DNA of 64,000 nucleotides from NCBI GenBank assembly GCA_027082955.1, contig JALWTA010000030.1, positions 62,001-126,000 on the forward strand. The letters run 5' to 3'. The position numbers were made by a program, and so were the translations under genes. The stretch comes from Sulfurovum sp. (GTDB lineage Bacteria > Campylobacterota > Campylobacteria > Campylobacterales > Sulfurovaceae). The notes under the pieces were generated by a model, which had not been told where the DNA came from, made no database searches, and saw only the letters and a list, made by a program, of their open reading frames with translations. This document shows positions 8,569 through 15,239 of this stretch, piece by piece (the stretch's first letter is position 1; the number at the start of each line of letters is the position of its first letter).

Positions 8569-8979
8569 CCTAAATCTCGAAATAAAAATTCATGACTTTG
8601 CATCATCATGGCATTGGTGGACTTCGCATAAAATTATCGTCGAACCTACAGGTGCGACTTAAATTTTTTGAAAACCAAAGTAGATGCGTGCATAACGCAA
8701 ATTCAAAGAATCTTATTTTAAGATTCGGGTATAAGGTTGTGTACTCTGAAACAAAATAGGTAAAATTAAAGTAGGATATTATTTTTCTTACTATGAAAGT
8801 AACTGAGACAGTGTGTAATTTTGTTTTTTGACCCAATAAGAATAGATGTAAAAGTATTGCCATTAAGGTTTATTTACTTTTTTGTATGTATAATTTATTA
8901 TATCAAAGTTAAAGGAATGGTATGAAAATAGTGAATGAAGTAGGTGGAATTTAATCATCTTGCAAACACATTAGAGGTG
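8569..8979. other. AT-rich intergenic stretch with small hairpins
   Basis: About 420 bp between trpC and the next gene contain no convincing protein gene. Two small hairpins are visible: GTCG(A)ACC-TACA-GGT(G)CGAC at 8639-8658 and GAATCTTA-TTT-TAAGATTC near 8709-8727. The second half carries a possible promoter and a ten-codon frame described separately. Base composition is clearly richer in A+T than trpC, which suits an acquired or decaying segment. Confidence 0.5.
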
Positions 8980-9018
8980 GGGACTGGTGGACTTATGTTC
9001 CATCAGTCCCTTTTTTTT
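8889..9018 (+). ncRNA. Candidate short transcript with a 10-residue frame
   Basis: A TATAAT box at 8889-8894 is followed by AAGGA, an ATG at 8922, ten codons (MKIVNEVGGI) and TAA at 8954, and then a strong intrinsic terminator at 8980-9018. Promoter, ribosome-binding site, mini-frame and terminator in 130 bp look like a small RNA or leader-peptide unit, or the remnant of a gene whose body was lost. No -35 box is convincing. This is a tentative call. Confidence 0.3.
8980..9018 (+). terminator. Strong intrinsic terminator, plus strand
   Basis: A 12-bp stem (GGGACTGGTGGA with TCCATCAGTCCC, one G-U pair) has a 7-base loop and is followed by eight T. The stop codon of the opposing gene lies in its loop and the right arm and T-run encode that gene's C-terminus (KKGTDGT). 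It would end plus-strand transcription entering from 8889 or from trpC. Confidence 0.8.
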
Positions 9019-9790
9019 GTTCAAATTTTTCTATAACTCCTTCATAGACTTTACAAATTTCTTCTAAAATTACGGCAAAATTTGGAGAATCATGTTCATC
9101 TCTTTGATGTTTGATATAGTTTTCAAAGAATTTATAATTTTTAATAATTGATGATCTAAGATAATCTTCTACAATATCGCTGTCAAATATTTGGTATTTG
9201 ACATTAATGGCAATACTTTCATATGTATTGATTATTTTAGTAACATAATGTATTATAAGAGAACCGTTTGGTGTTGTTTTTATGGTCTTATTTCCCTTTT
9301 GGTCTACAATGCATACAAATTGATTTGTTTCTGGATCTTTTTCGCCTACCCAATTATGAAATTCATTTGAATCTAATCCTCTTGCATTAGTACTTTTTGC
9401 ATTGAAAAAATTTATTCTATCAGTAAAAGATATATATCTTCCATCATATTTAATAATTTCATTTTGACTAGTAAGGTTGTCAAGCTCTTGACGTATATCT
9501 TTGATTTTGTCTATATATTCTTGTAACTTAATTGCAGTAAGAGATCTCCTATTCCAATCATGGTTGGCACTAAGTTGAAGTAAACCAAACATAATACCTT
9601 CAATAGATAGAATTAAAATACTTATTTTAAGACTTTTGTCAATTAAATTGCTATGATAATAAAACAATAAAATGTTTGCTAAGACAACAAATAAGATTGT
9701 TGAAAAAAATACAATATAGCGATTCGATATCAGCCACTGTACAAGTATATACATTTTTGTTTTTTGTATTGACATGGTTTGTTGTTTCAT
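8993..9790 (-). CDS. Two-TM membrane protein, DUF4760-like
   Basis: The 265-residue product has two hydrophobic segments near residues 25-45 and 55-75, then a mainly helical cytoplasmic part with NWNRRS, a YESIAINVKYQIFDSDIV segment and FFENYIKHQRDE. This order (two membrane helices, Arg-rich turn, helical tail with phenylalanine-rich motif) resembles DUF4760 proteins, whose function is unknown; the match is by eye. The gene is distinctly AT-rich compared with trpC and yqeY and stands alone with opposite orientation, which suggests horizontal acquisition. AAGGA lies 11 bp before the ATG; an internal ATG at 9775 is possible. Confidence 0.6.
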   Translation of the reverse strand: MKQQTMSIQKTKMYILVQWLISNRYIVFFSTILFVVLANILLFYYHSNLIDKSLKISILILSIEGIMFGLLQLSANHDWNRRSLTAIKLQEYIDKIKDIRQELDNLTSQNEIIKYDGRYISFTDRINFFNAKSTNARGLDSNEFHNWVGEKDPETNQFVCIVDQKGNKTIKTTPNGSLIIHYVTKIINTYESIAINVKYQIFDSDIVEDYLRSSIIKNYKFFENYIKHQRDEHDSPNFAVILEEICKVYEGVIEKFEQKKGTDGT

Positions 9791-10009
9791 AAAAGTTTTA
9801 TCCTTCTTTGATATAGATCAAATTTTATTATACTAAAATTAACATCAAATATAGGAGAGTACACCAACATGGTATCCACTTGAAGTATCAAACGATACTC
9901 AAACAAGCGGGTATAATTTATCCAAGATTTCCCCGTCATAAAAAGGATAAACACCATGTTTTCTTGTCCCCATGTTGAACGAGAGTGAGATTATCTAAGA
10001 AGTTGTTGC

Positions 10010-10453
10010 TTAGCCCAACAACCCCTTAACCATCTTCGAAATCGTACCGCCATCCGCACGGCTGCCGACTTTTGCCTTGGCAGCACCCATCACTTTTCCC
10101 ATATCTTTCATACTCTCCGCACCGGTCTGGGCAATGATCTCTTTGATGATAGTTTCAAGCTCTGCTTCGCTGAGCGGTTCAGGCAGGTAGCTTTTGACGA
10201 TGGCAAGTTCGGCTTCCTCTTTGGCAACAAGGTCGTCACGTCCGGCATCGGCAAACTGTGCTTTGGCATCTTCACGCTGTTTGGCGTACTTCATCAAGAT
10301 CGCCTCCACATCGGTATCACTCAACTCTCTTCGTTCATCGACTTCGATTTGCTTGATCGCTTGCTGTAAGTTGCGCAAGGTATCGCGTTTGGCTGTATCT
10401 TTGGCACGCATCGCCTCTTTAATGTCGTTCTTGATTTGTTCTTTTAGGCTCAT
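10010..10453 (-). CDS. GatB/YqeY domain protein
   Basis: The 147-residue protein consists only of the YqeY domain found at the C-terminus of GatB: MSLKEQIKNDIKEAMRAKD, a central KSYLPEPLSEAELE, and the C-terminal MGKVMGAAKAKVGSRADG signature. Stand-alone YqeY proteins are thought to bind tRNA and assist tRNA-dependent amidation, but their exact job is not settled. It is transcribed away from the 87-residue gene at 10493, with a 39-bp shared promoter region. Confidence 0.88.
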   Translation of the reverse strand: MSLKEQIKNDIKEAMRAKDTAKRDTLRNLQQAIKQIEVDERRELSDTDVEAILMKYAKQREDAKAQFADAGRDDLVAKEEAELAIVKSYLPEPLSEAELETIIKEIIAQTGAESMKDMGKVMGAAKAKVGSRADGGTISKMVKGLLG

Positions 10454-10492
10454 AGTTTCCCTTTTTTTATACGATTATACTATAATGAGCCT

Positions 10493-10756
10493 ATGATAAT
10501 TACCATTGAAAACAAAGAGTTTGACACAAAAGAGATCACGCAGCTCTACCCTGCTGCCGTGATCAAGACAGGATATGAGGATGAGACCACACAGGCGAGT
10601 CTTGAGTGGCTCGACATTGAGGCAAAAGGCAAGGTAGAAGTGGTCGGATATGGCATTTTTGTGCATGTTGGTGAAGAGGAGAAACACTCTTTTATCTTCC
10701 CGACACGTGAAGAGATGGATGAAGCGGTCGGCAGGATCGCTGCACAGTTACAGTAA
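10493..10756 (+). CDS. Conserved-looking 87-residue protein, function unknown
   Basis: A small soluble acidic protein beginning MIITIENKEFDTKEITQLYP, with no signal peptide or membrane segment and an alternating beta-strand pattern (KVEVVGYGIFVHVG). I do not recognise a family. It is followed 8 bp later by the exported repeat protein gene and probably shares its transcript. The divergent yqeY gene lies 39 bp upstream with a TATACTATAAT-like promoter stretch between. Confidence 0.6.
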   Translation: MIITIENKEFDTKEITQLYPAAVIKTGYEDETTQASLEWLDIEAKGKVEVVGYGIFVHVGEEEKHSFIFPTREEMDEAVGRIAAQLQ

Positions 10757-10764
10757 GGAAAACG

Positions 10765-11565
10765 ATGAGACGATACCTATTGATCACAGTGCTGCTGTGC
10801 AGCATCAGTACGGTTTGGGCAAGCAATGCAGCGTATGAGGCTTCACACTACAAATATATTGGTGTCTTTAACAAAACATCAAAGTCACAGGTTGTCAAGA
10901 GCAGCATGGCACTTGAACCGTTCCGCAAGATCATCAAAGAGCAGTGGCAGTCCGGACATGATCTTGTCGAGATGAAGTATGGCAATGGGTACTGGCTCGG
11001 AATCTTTGGCAAGGCAAATACAAAGAGCCATCAGACCTATGTGGTGGCTTCAAGATGGGAAGCCATAGACAAGATTGTAGATCAGTACTGGGAAGAGGGC
11101 TATTTTATTACCAATATCGAACATGGTCTGGCAAACTGGATCGTCTTTTTTGAAAAAGGTACCGGTTACGGAAGTCAGGCGTATGAGGCACGTGCCAAAC
11201 GGGATGATTTTATCCGTGCGGTGAATGCACGATGGGAAGCTGGCTATGATATGGTCGATTTTGAGTATGGAGAGGGGCATTATGTGGGGATCTTTGCCAA
11301 ACATACTGACTACAGCACACAGGCACTTGCAGTACGGTCCACATGGTATACGACGGCAAAGATGATTGAAAGTTACTGGAAAGAGGGGTATGGCATTACC
11401 AATATCGAGTACACGCTTGGACGCTGGATGGTACTCTTTTCCAAAACAGCACACCGGCCGCAGCAGGGCTTTGAAACGGCACCAACGGTCGAAGCGTTTA
11501 AAAAGGTATTTTCAAAGCGTCAACAAGCAGGCTACGGAGTGGTCGATCTTGCCGAAGGGTGGTAG
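10765..11565 (+). CDS. Exported protein with five W-x-x-G-Y repeats
   Basis: A signal peptide (MRRYLLITVLLCSISTVWA) precedes about 245 residues made of five repeats of roughly 45 residues. Each has a Trp or Arg-Gln helix end, then GY/GH, a hydrophobic strand and YG-x-G-x-W. The repeats alternate: DLVEMKYGNGYWLGIF, FITNIEHGLANWIVFF, DMVDFEYGEGHYVGIF, GITNIEYTLGRWMVLF, GVVDLAEGW. This resembles the repeat seen in DUF7477 proteins, known mainly from eukaryotic kinases; the assignment is tentative. The likely location is the periplasm or cell surface. AAGGAAAACG precedes the ATG. Confidence 0.65.
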   Translation: MRRYLLITVLLCSISTVWASNAAYEASHYKYIGVFNKTSKSQVVKSSMALEPFRKIIKEQWQSGHDLVEMKYGNGYWLGIFGKANTKSHQTYVVASRWEAIDKIVDQYWEEGYFITNIEHGLANWIVFFEKGTGYGSQAYEARAKRDDFIRAVNARWEAGYDMVDFEYGEGHYVGIFAKHTDYSTQALAVRSTWYTTAKMIESYWKEGYGITNIEYTLGRWMVLFSKTAHRPQQGFETAPTVEAFKKVFSKRQQAGYGVVDLAEGW

Positions 11566-11625
11566 GACTTTCTTGTCCTTTAAGGTGGATTATCCTATGA
11601 TTCGGCATTCAATTTTGGAGTATCT

Positions 11626-12267
11626 ATGACAACCTTTCAACTTTTTTTACTGATTGTCGCAGGAGGGGTTTTCTACCTCTTTTTCAAACAGCTTTTTTCA
11701 GGAAACTACCCCAAGCGCGGTGTCGATTTTGAAGCGAAGGTACCCAATGAGCGCATTGGCGGTGTCAGTCGCCCCGATAAAGTCTTTGCCAAACCAAAGC
11801 AGGAGGTTTCACGTATCGAGCAGCTTATCGAGATGGCTGACGATGCGGTCAAAAAAGGAGACCTGCTTGAAGCACGCAAAGCGGTACAGAGTGCATTGAT
11901 CCTTGATGAGAACAACATTGAAGCCCTGCGTCGGGAGGGGTACCTTTACCTTGAAGATAGAGAATTTGAAGAGGCAAAAAAGGTTTACGACAAGATACTC
12001 TCTCTTGATCCTGATGATGACATCGCCCATGATTCACTGGCAAACACACTGCATAAACTGGGGGAAGATGAAGCTGCGATGCAACATCACCAAAAAGCGA
12101 TCGAACTCGATCCGGAGTATGCACCGCACTATTTCAACTATGCTAACACACTCTACGATCTTGGGCGTCATGATGAGGCGCTGAAGCAGTACCAAAAAGC
12201 CTATAAGCTTGACTCTGAGATAGAGGAAGCCAAAGAGATGATCAAAAAGCTGGAGGAGAACCGATGA
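11626..12267 (+). CDS. Membrane-anchored TPR protein
   Basis: The 213-residue product has an N-terminal transmembrane anchor (residues 4-20, FQLFLLIVAGGVFYLFF), a charged linker and at least three tetratricopeptide repeats from about residue 65 to 205, for example EAARREGYLYLEDREFEEAKKVYDKIL seen as ALRREGYLYLEDREFEEAKK, and two near-canonical units ending in DP-x-x. It is probably an inner-membrane scaffold with the repeats in the cytoplasm or periplasm. It overlaps the following Cys-rich gene by 4 bp (ATGA), which implies a shared function; the partner is unknown. Confidence 0.78.
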   Translation: MTTFQLFLLIVAGGVFYLFFKQLFSGNYPKRGVDFEAKVPNERIGGVSRPDKVFAKPKQEVSRIEQLIEMADDAVKKGDLLEARKAVQSALILDENNIEALRREGYLYLEDREFEEAKKVYDKILSLDPDDDIAHDSLANTLHKLGEDEAAMQHHQKAIELDPEYAPHYFNYANTLYDLGRHDEALKQYQKAYKLDSEIEEAKEMIKKLEENR

Positions 12268-12491
12268 GCAGCAACTGTTTTGTAACACAGGTAGCGACAA
12301 AAGATATTTTACTGCGTGTCACCAATGTCTGCGGCGAGTGCTATGCCGACCTCAAAGAGGGCGATACCATTCACTACGATATGCAAAACTACCGCTTCTT
12401 GTGTGACTGCTGCCAGCAGAAACTTTGTTCGATGATGAATGAGCAGTGTGAAGTTGTCTATGATGAGGCGGAACCGTCGCTGTTTTGTTAA
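12264..12491 (+). CDS. Small Cys-rich protein with CxxC pair
   Basis: A 75-residue protein with two cysteine knuckles, CGEC (about residues 23-26) and CDCC plus a later C (about 47-55), spaced like a zinc ribbon. It starts with ATG inside the ATGA overlap with the TPR gene. It has no signal peptide. Metal binding is likely; the function is unknown. A REP copy begins 13 bp after its stop. Confidence 0.6.
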   Translation: MSSNCFVTQVATKDILLRVTNVCGECYADLKEGDTIHYDMQNYRFLCDCCQQKLCSMMNEQCEVVYDEAEPSLFC

Positions 12492-12503
12492 CATCGTTTT
12501 ACT

Positions 12504-12525
12504 GTAGGGTGCGTATTCACGCACC
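12504..12525 (+). repeat. REP-like element, left half of an inverted pair
   Basis: GTAG, GGTGCGT, loop ATTC, ACGCACC, followed by TTCAAACCGTTGAT, a flank shared with the copy at 4430. It forms a 94-bp tail-to-tail pair with the copy at 12576-12597 between convergent genes. Confidence 0.87.
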
Positions 12526-12575
12526 TTCAAACCGTTGATAAAAATCAATGTTTACTACCGGAATATGTGGTAAAA

Positions 12576-12597
12576 GGTGCGTGATTACGCACCCTAC
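12576..12597 (-). repeat. REP-like element supplying the stop codon of pdxA
   Basis: On the minus strand: GTAG, GGTGCGT, AATC, ACGCACC. The TAG of the foot (12594-12596) is the pdxA stop codon, the third case in this window in which the REP foot ends a gene. Confidence 0.87.
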
Positions 12598-13544
12598 GGT
12601 TTTGTAATATATCTCACCGCATTCAAATAACTCAACGCATTCAACTTTACACCCCTGTAGGCAATATCAAATGCCGTGCCGTGATCAACTGATGTGCGCA
12701 GTATTGGCAGATTGAGAGAGACGTTGATGCCTTCATCAAAGTAGAGTGCCTTAAGCGGTGCGAGTCCCTGGTCGTGGTACATGGCGACGTAATGGGTGTA
12801 GTGTTTGCGTACATTGGGAGTGAAAGCGACGTCGGGCACCAGAGGTGCAGTGAAGAGTGAAGAGTGAATAGTGAATAGTGAGGGGTTTTCCTTTTTTAAT
12901 ACAGCGGTTGCATTGTCTATGGCTTTTTGGATGACCTGCTCTTCATTGCCGAGTACGCCGTCGTCTCCTGCGTGGGGGTTGAGTCCGAGGACGGCTACGG
13001 TGGAGGTGGGTTTGGCGGTGTTGTAAAAATCAATCAGGAAGCGTGTCAGATCTTTTTCGTTGATACTGTCAGCTACTTCTCTAAGGGGAATGTGCTCGGT
13101 AAAGAGGGCGACATACATCTTGGGGCATCCGAGCATCATAATAGCATCAGCATCAAAAAAATCACGCAGGGCGTCGGTGTGTCCTTTGTATTTCACCCCT
13201 GCCTCTTCCCACGCTTTTTTGTGGATGGGGAGTGTGGTGATGGCATCGACCTTTCCTTCACTTGTCAGTTCGACTGCCTTGACAAAGGAGGCATAGGCGT
13301 AGGCTCCGCTTGACGCGGAGACAATGCCGGGTTCAATGGTAAAGGCAGGGGCAACATCTTCTACGGTCTGAAAATCATTGGGTATTGTTATCTGCAGCAG
13401 ATCGGCTGAGCGTTGCAGCATAGTGTTGTCTATGCAGTAGATCGGATCGACCATGGTTGCAATCTGTGTGTGGTTTTCAAGTGCGAGTTGGATACCGATA
13501 CCGTTGAGATCGCCGATGCTTATTGCTACTTTTTTCTTTTGCAT
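12594..13544 (-). CDS. pdxA: 4-hydroxythreonine-4-phosphate dehydrogenase PdxA
   Basis: The 316-residue enzyme oxidises 4-phosphohydroxy-L-threonine in the DXP-dependent pathway to pyridoxal phosphate. Visible features are the N-terminal ISIGDLNGIG, the metal-binding histidines in KGHTDAL, LNPHAGDDG and AMYHDQGLAPLK, and LPILRTSVDHGTAFDIA. Residues near 220-232 (PSLFTIHSSLFT) come from a heptamer repeat inserted in frame where relatives have a short surface loop, so the protein is probably still functional. pdxJ lies upstream in the same direction, separated by 186 bp that hold a pair of hairpins. Confidence 0.95.
   Translation of the reverse strand: MQKKKVAISIGDLNGIGIQLALENHTQIATMVDPIYCIDNTMLQRSADLLQITIPNDFQTVEDVAPAFTIEPGIVSASSGAYAYASFVKAVELTSEGKVDAITTLPIHKKAWEEAGVKYKGHTDALRDFFDADAIMMLGCPKMYVALFTEHIPLREVADSINEKDLTRFLIDFYNTAKPTSTVAVLGLNPHAGDDGVLGNEEQVIQKAIDNATAVLKKENPSLFTIHSSLFTAPLVPDVAFTPNVRKHYTHYVAMYHDQGLAPLKALYFDEGINVSLNLPILRTSVDHGTAFDIAYRGVKLNALSYLNAVRYITKP
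12850..12884. repeat. Heptamer array inserted in pdxA
   Basis: Five 7-bp units on the plus strand: GTGAAGA, GTGAAGA, GTGAATA, GTGAATA, GTGAGGG. It lies inside the pdxA coding region and is translated on the minus strand as part of PSLFTIHSSLFT. Confidence 0.8.
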
Positions 13545-13605
13545 TTTATTTGCCTTTGTTGCTTAAAGGGATATACTTTGTTTCATCTTTGTTTCCAACC
13601 CCTTT

Positions 13606-13680
13606 GGAATCGGAGGCTTCAGCCCCGCCCGACGATTTTCTATAATTTGATGTTTTACCGAAGCTAAAGCTTTCGGTTCC
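13606..13680. repeat. Inverted pair of GGAA-foot hairpins
   Basis: Two 24-bp segments, 13606-13629 (plus) and 13657-13680 (minus), align at 16 of 24 positions; seven of the eight differences are transitions. Each can form a stem with a bulged A and a four-base loop (CGG-A-GGC-TTCA-GCC-CCG and CCG-A-AAGC-TTTA-GCTT-CGG), and several differences are compensatory. It looks like a second REP-type family, arranged as a tail-to-tail pair between pdxJ and pdxA. Confidence 0.6.
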
Positions 13681-13730
13681 AGGTAGGATTTAAGATTTGT
13701 ATTAGGCAAACCATGAAAAATTTCTACCTT

Positions 13731-14513
13731 CTACCGTATCAACAACGCCTTCATATCCAAAATCGCCTGCTCAAGTCCCGTATAGACGGAACGGGCGATG
13801 ATACTTTGCCCGATATTGAGTTCTTCGATGGTTTCGATCTCTACGATAGATTGGACATTTTGGTAGTTCAGTCCGTGCCCGGCAGCGACTTTGAGACCCA
13901 GTTCCATGGCATCACAGCTGAGCAGTCTGAGGTTGCGCAGTTCGTCATCAAGCATCTGTTTGAGTACCTTTCGGGGCAGTTCAAGCGCTTTGATGGTGTG
14001 GTGGGTTTTGCCAAGGTTGCTGTAAAGCATGGCATAGATATTGGCATACTTGCCGGTATGAAACTCTATCCACTCTACATGCAACAGGGCTGCGGCACGC
14101 ACGGCATCAAGGGTTGGATCGATGAAGAGTGAAACCTCTATCTCTTCAGCCTGCAATCGTTTGATTGCCTCTTTGAGTTTGGGTTGTGCTCCGGTGACGG
14201 CAAGTCCCCCTTCAGTTGTGACCTCTTCACGCTTTTCGGGTACAAGGGTCACACGGTGCGGACGAAGAGTGCAGGCGATATCGATCATGCCGGGTTCGAT
14301 GGCACACTCGAGGTTGACAGGCAGTGCAGAGAGTGCGATGATGTTTTTGGCATCACTGTCTTGCATGTGGCGTCTGTCTTCTCGCAGGTGGATGGTGATC
14401 TGATCGGCTCCTGCTCGCTTGCAGATGCTTAGTGCATCGAGGGGATCAGGGTCGGCAACCTTTCTGGCTTCTCTAAGTACTGCAATGTGGTCAATGTTGA
14501 CACCGAGTTTCAT
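13731..14513 (-). CDS. pdxJ: Pyridoxine 5'-phosphate synthase PdxJ
   Basis: A TIM-barrel of 260 residues that condenses 1-deoxy-xylulose 5-phosphate with the PdxA product to form pyridoxine 5'-phosphate. Signature segments are MKLGVNIDHIAVLREAR, ADQITIHLREDRRHMQD, LNLECAIEPGM-like VNLECAIEPGM, TLVPEKREEVTTEGGL and VAAGHGLNYQNV. TAAGGAAA precedes the ATG. Together with pdxA downstream it covers the last two steps of the DXP-dependent vitamin B6 pathway. Confidence 0.96.
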   Translation of the reverse strand: MKLGVNIDHIAVLREARKVADPDPLDALSICKRAGADQITIHLREDRRHMQDSDAKNIIALSALPVNLECAIEPGMIDIACTLRPHRVTLVPEKREEVTTEGGLAVTGAQPKLKEAIKRLQAEEIEVSLFIDPTLDAVRAAALLHVEWIEFHTGKYANIYAMLYSNLGKTHHTIKALELPRKVLKQMLDDELRNLRLLSCDAMELGLKVAAGHGLNYQNVQSIVEIETIEELNIGQSIIARSVYTGLEQAILDMKALLIR

Positions 14514-14573
14514 AAGTGGTTTCCTTAAGCATGTTTGGATAGATTATAGCCAATAATCGATTAGGAGAGCGAA

Positions 14574-14912
14574 ATGGCAGAACGCCAGCCTATGCCTGTA
14601 AGCGAATACAAAAACATCAAGCACAACATCGGAAACGGCAAACCGACCATTTTGGCATTTGGGATGAGCCACTGCTACAGTTGTATTGCAATGTCCAAAG
14701 TCTTTGCACAGGTACTTGAGGAGCATCCGGAGTTTCAGATCTATGCGATAGACGGACAGAAAGAGCGCATCATTAGCCGGGATATCTACAAACTCAAAGA
14801 GATGCCTACGCAGATCTTTTTTGATGCCGAGGGCAATGAAGTGTTTCGGCATACGGGAGCGTATAAGAAGCCGGTGCTGGATATTATTTTGAAGAAATGG
14901 GGGTTTGTGTAG
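14574..14912 (+). CDS. Thioredoxin-fold protein
   Basis: The 112-residue protein has a thioredoxin fold with the redox motif CYSC at about residues 36-39 (preceded by FGMSH instead of the usual WCGPC context), the cis-proline segment KEMPTQIFF, and a GNEVFRHTG strand. There is no signal peptide, so it is probably cytoplasmic. It may reduce or relay disulfides, but its partner is unknown. AGGAGAG lies 5 bp before the ATG. The gene diverges from pdxJ and ends next to the 274-bp structured element. Confidence 0.8.
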   Translation: MAERQPMPVSEYKNIKHNIGNGKPTILAFGMSHCYSCIAMSKVFAQVLEEHPEFQIYAIDGQKERIISRDIYKLKEMPTQIFFDAEGNEVFRHTGAYKKPVLDIILKKWGFV

Positions 14913-14914
14913 CC

Positions 14915-15188
14915 TTAAGGGCAAATCCTATAACCCTAGATGCTCATAACATTGCCAGCTTTGTTCTATACAAGGCACACTTTTGCAGTTCTAGCCGTAG
15001 CTAAGTCAAAAAAGTGCAACGCCGTATAGGGCGAAGCTGGCATTGCCCGAAGGGTGGGCTTTGCAGACACGATCTTTCACAAGATGCTTCCTTCATCTTA
15101 GCTTTGGCTAGGACTTGAAAGCCTCTTGCAAAATCTCACATCTGCAAAACCCATTATGAGCGTCTAGGATTATTGGAGGTGTCCTTAA
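14915..15188. mobile_element. 274-bp element with 35-bp terminal inverted repeats and two long internal hairpins
   Basis: The ends 14915-14949 and 15154-15188 are inverted repeats matching at 29 of 35 positions, both bounded by TTAA. Inside lie two further long imperfect hairpins, 14951-15044 and 15055-15153, so the single strand would fold into a compact three-way junction. No frame of useful length is present. It may be a MITE-like non-autonomous element with a TTAA target or, alternatively, a structured RNA. Its right end lies 12 bp before a TAAAAT box (15201-15206) that probably serves argG. Confidence 0.6.
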
Positions 15189-15239
15189 CCAAAATTACGC
15201 TAAAATCGCGGCAATATTATTTTTTTAGAAGGCTGAAAA

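Noticed and set aside
8606-8863. 85-codon minus-strand frame in the trpC downstream gap
   Set aside because: Composition is Phe/Leu/Ser-rich as expected from AT-rich non-coding DNA, and no ribosome-binding site precedes its ATG.
13713-14132. 139-codon plus-strand frame opposite pdxJ
   Set aside because: Antisense to a well-conserved gene, no signature.
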